Of a stretch of 64,000 nucleotides of DNA, positions 56,712 to 62,979 are shown one piece after another; position 1 is the stretch's first letter, and every line of letters begins with the position of its first letter. Origin of the DNA: Psychrobacter sp. 28M-43. Lineage in GTDB: Bacteria; Pseudomonadota; Gammaproteobacteria; Pseudomonadales; Moraxellaceae. Under the pieces are notes generated by a model that was not told the DNA's origin, made no database searches, and was given only the letters and a program-made list of their open reading frames with translations. The stretch covers positions 124,001 to 188,000 of the forward strand of contig NZ_CP061739.1 in NCBI RefSeq assembly GCF_014770435.1. The letters run 5' to 3'. The position numbers and the translations under genes were made by a program.

Positions 56712-57722
56712 ATGACCGATACGATGTCAGTGCCAAACGGCTGGGTGTGTCTGTACCCTCAAGACAGCAGTGTGACCGATGACAGTAGTTTGACCGAAGA
56801 TGATAGGGCAACCAGCCAAACGGTAACGATGTCTTTAGATAATCGCGGGCTGGCATACGCTGACGGTTTTTTTACCACCATGGGCGTCATTGATGGATTG
56901 ATACTATGGTCAGACTATCATTATCAGCGGCTTGTCTCTCATGCTGAAGCCTTGCAGCTGAATATAGACAGCGAAGAGCTATTAGCCGTACTGCAACTGT
57001 ATGCCCAGCAGTTAGAGCAGGGTATGCTAAAGCTAGTAGTCACCCGCGCTGCGCAGGATGTGCGCGGTTATGGCTATGCACCTAATGCAAATGGTAGCGA
57101 CTGTGAGATATGGTTAAAGGCTACGGCAATGAGAGTTTCTACTGCGCTGCAATTGTCTTTGCCTGATGGAAACTTAGTACCTATCCAACCTAATGCTTCG
57201 GCAATATGTTTGTCTTCTCAGATTGCTTGCTTACCGCCACCGTTGGCAGGTCTCAAGAGCCTTAATCGTTTAGATAATGTTCTCGCTAGTGGTGAGCTAC
57301 AACGGATAAAAGCTGAGCCATTGGCATCAAAGCTTGCTTCAACACTTAGTGAAGGACTGCTACGTGATATGAGCGGGCAGTGGGTTGAGGGTACGATGAG
57401 TAATGTATTCTATCAATTGGCAGAAGCACCACTATCAGAACCCAAAACTAGCTCTAGTATTCACAAAGATGATGAGAACTACCTAATCACTGGCCAGTGG
57501 TACACGCCTTCTATGGCTCAATCGGGTGTCGCTGGCGTCATGCGTCAGGTAATTATAGATGCACTATCTCCGACACAATATCCAGTCATAATCAGGTCGC
57601 TACAAGATGAGGATTTACCTGAACTAACGCAGCTCTTCTTTTGCAATGCACTGCGCGGTATCATGCCAATGAGCAGTCTGACGTTATTGTCAGGTGATGT
57701 TGTGGATTTTGAATCCGTTTAG
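56712..57722 (+). CDS. pabC: Aminodeoxychorismate lyase PabC
   Basis: PLP enzyme releasing 4-aminobenzoate for folate synthesis. Fold-type IV transaminase features: RGLAYADGFFTTMGV near residue 45, the PLP Lys in GLKSLNRLDNVLA, VEGTMSNVFY, and MAQSGVAGVMRQV. At 336 residues it is longer than the usual 270-290, with an acidic N-terminal insertion and an insertion near residue 240. In many gammaproteobacteria mltG and tmk follow immediately; here a restriction-modification island intervenes. Its TAG stop overlaps the TAA stop of the opposite-strand methyltransferase. Confidence 0.9.
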   Translation: MTDTMSVPNGWVCLYPQDSSVTDDSSLTEDDRATSQTVTMSLDNRGLAYADGFFTTMGVIDGLILWSDYHYQRLVSHAEALQLNIDSEELLAVLQLYAQQLEQGMLKLVVTRAAQDVRGYGYAPNANGSDCEIWLKATAMRVSTALQLSLPDGNLVPIQPNASAICLSSQIACLPPPLAGLKSLNRLDNVLASGELQRIKAEPLASKLASTLSEGLLRDMSGQWVEGTMSNVFYQLAEAPLSEPKTSSSIHKDDENYLITGQWYTPSMAQSGVAGVMRQVIIDALSPTQYPVIIRSLQDEDLPELTQLFFCNALRGIMPMSSLTLLSGDVVDFESV

Positions 57723-58549
57723 CTGTTACTCTCTTTATTCAATAAACGATAGAAATGCTGTTTGAAAAACTCTTTTCTTCCTTCTTGTTGTAGGTCTTCG
57801 TAACGCGCTTGGCTAAGTTGTAGGTATTCAGCTTCCTGTTCAATACCAATAAACTGCCTTCCTAAGACATTACTTGCAATACCTGTCGTCGCAGAGCCAG
57901 AAAAAGGGTCGAGAACCACTGCATTTTTCTTAGTAGAAGCTAAAATAATTTGAGCTAGTAAAGCCAAAGGTTTTTGCGTAGGGTGCTTACCACAAGATTT
58001 TTCCCACTTAGCAATTGCTGGCAAGCGCCACACATCTTTCATTTGCTTATCGTTATTGAGTCTCTTCATCAAATCGTAATCGAAGTAGTGCGGTACTTTA
58101 GGATGTTTTCTTGCCCAAATAATAAATTCTGTAGAATGAGTAAAAAACCGACAAGAAAAGTTGGGTGGTGGATTGGTTTTTTCCCAAGTTATAACATTAA
58201 GTATCTTAAAACCAAGCTGCGGTAAAATACGTCCTAAGGTAAAAATATTATGGTGTGTACCACTGACCCATAAGGTCGCATTATCTGCCATTTTTTCTCG
58301 TACAGCAGACAGCCATTCGTAGGTAAATACGTAAGCATCATTGTCACTGACAAGCTTGTCCCATTGACCTTTATTGACTGACTGGACTTTACCGTTTTTC
58401 ACTGTCAGACCATCATTGGACAAAAAATAAGGTGGATCGGCAAAGACCATATCTACATTATTATCTAACTGAGGGATAACAGTTAAGCAGTCACCTTTCA
58501 GTAAGCTAAAATCTAAATTAGTACTATTAAAAAACGAGTGACTTTCCAT
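57719..58549 (-). CDS. DpnA-like adenine DNA methyltransferase (M2 of a type II system)
   Basis: Beta-class N6-adenine (or N4-cytosine) methyltransferase of 276 residues. Motif IV DPPY occurs at 38-41 in MVFADPPYFLSNDG, the target-recognition part lies between, and the SAM motif DPFSGSATTG is near the C-terminus. The segments VNKGQWDK, FTHSTEFIIWARK, KQMKDVW and GKHPTQKP closely follow what I remember of Streptococcus pneumoniae DpnA, a GATC enzyme able to methylate single-stranded DNA. GATC specificity is therefore likely but inferred. It lies two bases after a small unknown gene on the same strand. Confidence 0.85.
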   Translation of the reverse strand: MESHSFFNSTNLDFSLLKGDCLTVIPQLDNNVDMVFADPPYFLSNDGLTVKNGKVQSVNKGQWDKLVSDNDAYVFTYEWLSAVREKMADNATLWVSGTHHNIFTLGRILPQLGFKILNVITWEKTNPPPNFSCRFFTHSTEFIIWARKHPKVPHYFDYDLMKRLNNDKQMKDVWRLPAIAKWEKSCGKHPTQKPLALLAQIILASTKKNAVVLDPFSGSATTGIASNVLGRQFIGIEQEAEYLQLSQARYEDLQQEGRKEFFKQHFYRLLNKESNS

Positions 58550-58551
58550 GT

Positions 58552-58803
58552 CTATTCCAGCATATCGGCTAAGAAGTAAAGGATCTCAGGCAAATTGAAC
58601 TCTCCCTGTACAAAACCATACTGCCCGCAATCATTTGGAATAACAACAGTTTGACCAATAAACCTCTTATCTTCGCTAATGATTCGGAGCATGTTAATCA
58701 GTTCTTCCCTTACGTCTATGGGGCTTTGAGTATTTAAAAAATCATCAGATGTTGAAGAGGTAGCATTCATATTAATAGTAAGGTTCTCGATACTTATCAT
58801 CAT
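58552..58803 (-). CDS. Small hypothetical protein of the restriction-modification island
   Basis: 83 residues, acidic, no family recognised. The N-terminal half is Ser/Thr/Asn-rich and the C-terminal half probably helical (VREELINMLRIISEDKR, LPEILYFLADMLE). A good GAGGA lies five bases before the minus-strand ATG at 58803. The stop is two bases from the methyltransferase start, so the two genes are translationally linked. Its place between divergent controller and methyltransferase suggests a role in the system. Confidence 0.6.
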   Translation of the reverse strand: MMISIENLTINMNATSSTSDDFLNTQSPIDVREELINMLRIISEDKRFIGQTVVIPNDCGQYGFVQGEFNLPEILYFLADMLE

Positions 58804-58840
58804 ATTATCCTCAACGACTTATCCAAAAGATATAAAAATA

Positions 58841-58865
58841 ACACTTATTGTGTGTTTTTTATAGT
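58841..58865 (+). promoter_or_regulatory. Possible C-box operator and promoter of the controller-endonuclease pair
   Basis: Inverted repeat ACAC-TTATT-GTGT (58841-58853) lies seven bases upstream of a TATAGT -10-like box (58860-58865), so it covers the -35 position, 24 nt ahead of the controller ATG. Controller proteins usually bind such repeats. The region also serves the divergent small gene and methyltransferase. Confidence 0.4.
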
Positions 58866-58889
58866 AACCAATTATTGAGCGTAGAGCAA

Positions 58890-59111
58890 ATGAAAAAATT
58901 AATTCTAGTTAAGTTTGGCAAAAGAATTCGTGAGTTACGTAGAAGGCGTGAGTTAAGTCAAAAGCAGTTGGGTGAATTGACAGGCTTCCATTACAACTAC
59001 GTGGGCATGATAGAGAGGGGTGAACGCAATCCATCATTAGAAAACATAGCAGTGTTTGCTAATGCATTTGAGATAAGTTTGTCGGAATTATTTACATTTG
59101 AGGTTGTTTAA
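58890..59111 (+). CDS. XRE-family controller (C) protein of the restriction-modification system
   Basis: 73-residue DNA-binding protein consisting almost only of an XRE helix-turn-helix: GKRIRELRRRRELSQKQLGE, then YVGMIERGERNPSLENIAVFANAF. This size and location, directly before an endonuclease gene, are typical of C proteins that delay endonuclease expression until DNA is methylated. The start at ATG 58890 excludes a 14-residue extension with no family support. The last 15 bases and stop form the first copy of a 17-bp direct repeat that recurs at the end of the endonuclease gene. Confidence 0.85.
   Translation: MKKLILVKFGKRIRELRRRRELSQKQLGELTGFHYNYVGMIERGERNPSLENIAVFANAFEISLSELFTFEVV
59094..59110 (+). 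repeat. Left copy of 17-bp direct repeat flanking the endonuclease gene
   Basis: ACATTTGAGGTTGTTTA, within the 3' end of the controller gene. It matches 59627-59643 at 16 of 17 positions; the GAGG in it also serves as ribosome-binding site for the endonuclease. Confidence 0.85.
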
Positions 59112-59112
59112 T

Positions 59113-59634
59113 ATGTCAAGAAAACCAAATATATATGGCGGTGGCGCACAAACTAATGCTAATGGGCTAAAGTTTGAGAGGGATACAGATCTATTGCAGA
59201 TTATCAGTAGCATTGATGGTTACAAGGTTGAAGGGAATAAAGTCTATAGAAGCGAAAATTTAGTAGCTGAGTATTTCTCGAAACATAGTCTTTATACTAT
59301 GTTTTTAGAGCCCAAGGGAATTTTTTATAAAAATTATATCAGTGCCAAACTACTACCAGATGATGTTCTTATCGTTGGAGATACTTGCTATATTATTGAA
59401 AAAAAATATCAGAAAGTAGGTGGTTCAGTAGATGAAAAGCTAGTTACTTTTCCGTTCAAGAAAGAACAATATCAAAAAATGTTCTCCCCTTTAGATATGA
59501 AAGTCGAATTTTACTACCTATTAAATGATTGGTTCGAAAATGAAAGGTATCGAGATACATTGGCATATATTGAAAATAAAGGTTCTAGATATTTCTTTGT
59601 ACCCAAGGAGCTCATTGATAGTGTTAACATTTGA
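59113..59634 (+). CDS. Putative PD-(D/E)XK type II restriction endonuclease
   Basis: 173-residue protein one base after the controller stop; GAGG (59100-59103) precedes the ATG. The catalytic pattern PDD at 82-84 (LLPDDVLIVGD) followed by EKK at 96-98 (CYIIEKK) fits PD-x(n)-E-x-K nucleases. The N-terminus has a distinctive Gly/Asn-rich YGGGAQTNANGLKFE. It is much shorter than, and not visibly related to, DpnII/MboI endonucleases (about 280 residues) although the methyltransferases are DpnII-like. The function follows from motif and context, not from a recognised family. Confidence 0.7.
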   Translation: MSRKPNIYGGGAQTNANGLKFERDTDLLQIISSIDGYKVEGNKVYRSENLVAEYFSKHSLYTMFLEPKGIFYKNYISAKLLPDDVLIVGDTCYIIEKKYQKVGGSVDEKLVTFPFKKEQYQKMFSPLDMKVEFYYLLNDWFENERYRDTLAYIENKGSRYFFVPKELIDSVNI

Positions 59635-59643
59635 GGTTATTTA
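59627..59643 (+). repeat. Right copy of 17-bp direct repeat flanking the endonuclease gene
   Basis: ACATTTGAGGTTATTTA, spanning the last two codons and stop of the endonuclease gene. One mismatch (A for G at position 13) to 59094-59110. Confidence 0.85.
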
Positions 59644-59658
59644 GATAACACTCGCCTA

Positions 59659-60558
59659 TCAGTAATTCCTAATCAGTAACTCATTAATTTGACCACGTTT
59701 TGAACCTTTTGAGTTAATACTTCGACTAGCTTTGACTCTCTCTATTTTATAGTCTGAATATAGAGTGTCAAAGAACATATTTTCTGCGTCAAGGTTTGTA
59801 GTATCAGAGTTACTAAGCAGCCACTGGTAACCTCTTTTATCTATTAAATCACAGAAAGACTTTAGCTTTTCTTGCTCTTCATCATTGAAGCTATCTTTAG
59901 AATAAGACGTAAAGCTAGAAGACTCACTTAAAGGTTTATAAGGTGGATCAAAATAAAACAAAGCAGGTAAGTTGTCTTTGTTTGATTGCTCCAAATGAGC
60001 GAGTGTATCTTCATAACTTTGATTGTATACCTCTACCTTACTCAATACTTCTGATGCTTTTAAGATAGTGTCTTCGAAAACAAAATTAGGTTTTTTATAG
60101 CTACCAATAGGAACATTAAATTTGTTCTTGCTATTTACTCTATATAGACCATTAAATCCTGCACGATTTAGAAAGATAAATAGACCAGCATGCTCAATGT
60201 CACTAGCTTGCCGAGTATTAAACTCGTCGCGTTTAGCATAATAATAAGGTTGCTTCGCTTCCTTGTCTTCAAGTTGGTCATATTCTGATTGAATTACTTT
60301 TAGACATGCTAATAGTTCATGAGGGTAAGACTTTATAACGTTATAAAGGTTAACGAGGTCAGTGTTTATATCGTTTAAGATAACTGCAGTAGGAGGATGC
60401 TCACTATCTAAAAGATGTAATGCCAATGCAGCACTACCACTAAAAGGCTCGACATAGATATATGGCAGGCCATTTTTTACATATTCAGGTAAGCGTTGAG
60501 TGATCTCTGGTATTAATTGGCCTTTACCGCCCACCCACTTTACAAATGGTTTTGCCAT
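59659..60558 (-). CDS. Dam/DpnM-like D12-class N6-adenine DNA methyltransferase (M1)
   Basis: Alpha-class methyltransferase of 299 residues. The N-terminal SAM motif is FVKWVGGKGQL, with VEPFSGSAAL, FIFLNRAGFNGLYRVN, and the catalytic motif FDPPYKPL at about residue 195. This is the plan of Dam and DpnM, whose target is GATC; specificity is inferred. The start is ATG 60558, with AAGG ten bases upstream; a start at 60624 would add 22 unsupported residues. It is convergent with the endonuclease gene, with 24 nt between stops, and has its own extended -10 promoter. Confidence 0.88.
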   Translation of the reverse strand: MAKPFVKWVGGKGQLIPEITQRLPEYVKNGLPYIYVEPFSGSAALALHLLDSEHPPTAVILNDINTDLVNLYNVIKSYPHELLACLKVIQSEYDQLEDKEAKQPYYYAKRDEFNTRQASDIEHAGLFIFLNRAGFNGLYRVNSKNKFNVPIGSYKKPNFVFEDTILKASEVLSKVEVYNQSYEDTLAHLEQSNKDNLPALFYFDPPYKPLSESSSFTSYSKDSFNDEEQEKLKSFCDLIDKRGYQWLLSNSDTTNLDAENMFFDTLYSDYKIERVKASRSINSKGSKRGQINELLIRNY

Positions 60559-60607
60559 CACTAAGAACCTTCTTTGCATAGATTGTATTGCAGAATTTGA
60601 GCGCAAA

Positions 60608-60616
60608 ATTATAGCA
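60608..60616 (-). promoter_or_regulatory. Extended -10 promoter of the D12 methyltransferase
   Basis: On the minus strand TGCTATAAT (60616 down to 60608) matches TGnTATAAT, 50 nt before the ATG. This would let the methyltransferase be made independently of the controller. Confidence 0.5.
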
Positions 60617-60710
60617 TTTTTCACTCATCAATTCATAAGCTAAGCAAATACCATTGAAAATCGCACGGTTCAGTGCTAAATTCTAGCAAACATCTGCCTC
60701 GCGAGTTGCC

Positions 60711-62000
60711 ATGAGCAAGCCTACACCCAATATACCACCTGAACGTCCCAATGAGTCGCCGTCAAATAAGCAAGATGGCACAGTCGAGGAGCGTGTCGAT
60801 ACCACGCTGCCGGACGCGCAACCAGTGGTAGATGAGGTGGAAGACACATCAGCAACGCCAGCAACCAACGTCTCGCTCATCAGCGGCAACAGTAAACCGC
60901 GTCAATATAAAGTCAATAACCCATCGTTTTTTATGCAACGTGGCTATCAAGTGCTGCTAGTGCTAGGGCTTATTGCTGCATTTTTCTTGGTCATGGTTTA
61001 TCAGACGTTGTTTGGGCGTATCGAGCAGCCGCAGCAAATGGTCACGATTGAGCCAGGTCAGACGTATTATGGTCTACTACCGCAGTGGCAGCAGCAGATT
61101 CCGCTGTTTTCGGCAGGCGTGGCCAAGCTATATATCAAGTCACAAGTCGATGCGCCGTTGCATGCTGGTACGTATCAATTACCCGAAAACCCAACTATCG
61201 CTGAGGCGCTACAAATACTAGGTCAAGGCGCAAAAGCAGCCATGGTCAAGGTACAGATCATCGAAGGTAAGACATCCAAAGACCTTTACCAAGCGCTGCG
61301 TGACAACGACAAAATCGAAAAAGAAGTACTGACCGCAGATAGTGACAATGCCAGTATCGCCCAAGCACTAGATTTGACGGGTGTATTGCCAGATAGTGTG
61401 GCTAATAGCAGTGACCCGATTGTTAACTATAATCTTGAAGGTTGGTTCGCGCCTGATACCTATTATTATGGTGAAGGAACCAGCGATAAAAAAGTATTGA
61501 CTGACTTGTATAAGCGTCAGCAGCAGGTACTGACTGATGCGTGGGAAAATCGTGCGCCGAATCTCCCTTATAAGAGTCCTTACGAAGCGTTAGTGATGGC
61601 GTCTATTATCGAAAAAGAGACCAGCGTTGCTGATGAACGTCCTTTAGTTTCTGCCGTATTTAGAAATCGCTTGAATAAAAACATGCGTATGCAGACGGAC
61701 CCGACTATTATCTATGGTATGGGCAGTCGTTATGATGGCAATATCCGCCGCAAAGACATCGATGAGAAAACGTCTTATAACACCTACCAAATTGATGGTT
61801 TACCGCCAACGCCAATTGCGCTACCATCAGCGGCCTCTATCGAAGCGACCTTACATCCTGCTGATAGTGAAGCGTTGTATTTTGTGGCAACGGGCAATGG
61901 TGGGCACAAATTTACCAATAGCTTGGCTGAGCACAATCAAGCGGTAAAAGACTATCTCAGTGTCATGCGTGAGAAAAAATCTCAAACGCCGCCGCAGTAA
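60711..62000 (+). CDS. mltG: Endolytic murein transglycosylase MltG
   Basis: Inner-membrane lytic transglycosylase that ends nascent glycan strands. The 429 residues have a polar, Pro-rich cytoplasmic N-terminus of about 75, one membrane helix (VLLVLGLIAAFFLVMVY), a LysM-like subdomain, and the YceG domain. The catalytic Glu lies in ASIIEKETSVADERPLV, followed by FRNRL, MRMQTDPTIIYG and NTYQIDGLPPTPI. tmk follows after 88 nt. The island separates it from its usual upstream partner pabC. Confidence 0.95.
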   Translation: MSKPTPNIPPERPNESPSNKQDGTVEERVDTTLPDAQPVVDEVEDTSATPATNVSLISGNSKPRQYKVNNPSFFMQRGYQVLLVLGLIAAFFLVMVYQTLFGRIEQPQQMVTIEPGQTYYGLLPQWQQQIPLFSAGVAKLYIKSQVDAPLHAGTYQLPENPTIAEALQILGQGAKAAMVKVQIIEGKTSKDLYQALRDNDKIEKEVLTADSDNASIAQALDLTGVLPDSVANSSDPIVNYNLEGWFAPDTYYYGEGTSDKKVLTDLYKRQQQVLTDAWENRAPNLPYKSPYEALVMASIIEKETSVADERPLVSAVFRNRLNKNMRMQTDPTIIYGMGSRYDGNIRRKDIDEKTSYNTYQIDGLPPTPIALPSAASIEATLHPADSEALYFVATGNGGHKFTNSLAEHNQAVKDYLSVMREKKSQTPPQ

Positions 62001-62088
62001 TATTCCTTCTTAATCCTCTTAAAAAACTTATCGTTTATTGAGCGCTACAAAGTAGAGGTAGCGCTCATCAATGACATAAGGTCATATC

Positions 62089-62820
62089 ATGTCAGTATCT
62101 ATGCACACCAGCGCAACACCGTCACATACCAACACCCCATCATCGAATCTACCTGAATCAAGTGCTTCAAATACGGAGACGGCACCTACGTTAGGCCGCT
62201 TTATTAGTTTTGAAGGGACTGAGGGCGTGGGCAAAACTACCGCGATTGAACAGTTATGCTTGCGCTTAGAAGCTAATGGCATCCCTTATCTACGTACTCG
62301 TGAGCCGGGTGGTAGCCCATTTGCCGAGCAATTGCGTGACATACTATTAGATCCAGCGACGGATATCGAAGACGATACCGAGTTGCTACTATTGTTTGCG
62401 GCGCGCTGTGATCACATGCAGCAGGTCATCTTACCAGCGCTTCAAAATGGTACTTGGGTAATATGTGACAGGTTTACCGACTCTACTATTGCGTATCAGG
62501 GGTTTGGGCGTGCGTATGGCGACGAGTTGGTACGCGGCAAAATCGATATGCTCATTAAACAATTTGTGACGCAGCTTCCTGAGCTAACATTGTGGCTAGA
62601 TTTGCCAGTAGCAGAGGGTATGAAACGTGCCAATAAACGCAGTGCGGCAGATCGTTTTGAGCAGCAGGCTACCGAGTTTTTTACTTGGGTGCATACTGGT
62701 TTTAGCCAGCTTGCGAGCGAATATCCTGAGCGTATACAACGTATTGATGCATCGGGCAGTACGGATGATGTGAGTGCGCGTATATGGCAGACGGTTATGG
62801 ACAGATTCGATATCAAATAA
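62089..62820 (+). CDS. tmk: Thymidylate kinase Tmk
   Basis: Phosphorylates dTMP to dTDP. After an unusual Ser/Thr-rich leader of about 35 residues comes the P-loop FEGTEGVGKTT, then TREPGGSPFAEQLRD and the DR-x motif CDRFTDSTIAYQGFGR, and the LID region NKRSAADRFEQQ. The family core begins near residue 36 (GRFISFEG). No later in-frame Met gives a good start, so the leader may be real. holB, a common next gene, is absent; a terminator follows. Confidence 0.95.
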   Translation: MSVSMHTSATPSHTNTPSSNLPESSASNTETAPTLGRFISFEGTEGVGKTTAIEQLCLRLEANGIPYLRTREPGGSPFAEQLRDILLDPATDIEDDTELLLLFAARCDHMQQVILPALQNGTWVICDRFTDSTIAYQGFGRAYGDELVRGKIDMLIKQFVTQLPELTLWLDLPVAEGMKRANKRSAADRFEQQATEFFTWVHTGFSQLASEYPERIQRIDASGSTDDVSARIWQTVMDRFDIK

Positions 62821-62897
62821 CTAAATTTTGCCAAGTAGATTTATAGGGCAGTTAGAAGTATCGATAGCCAGTTATTAGCCAGTTAGTTAGCACCAAT

Positions 62898-62928
62898 AAA
62901 AAGCCCCAGCACATTGCTGGGGCTTTTT
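62898..62928. terminator. Bidirectional terminator after tmk
   Basis: GCCCCAGCA (62903-62911) and TGCTGGGGC (62915-62923), loop CAT, flanked by AAAAA and TTTTT. Confidence 0.93.
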
Positions 62929-62979
62929 ATTACGGTAAATATTTTATCTTTAAGTCAGTAAAGCAGATAACTATGCACG

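Noticed and set aside
59636..59649. GTTAT/ATAAC stem after the endonuclease gene as a terminator
   Set aside because: Only five base pairs and no T-run; too weak to call.
57700..60720. Terminal repeats or attachment sites at the island ends
   Set aside because: I compared both junctions and found no shared repeat longer than a few bases, and no tRNA or integrase.
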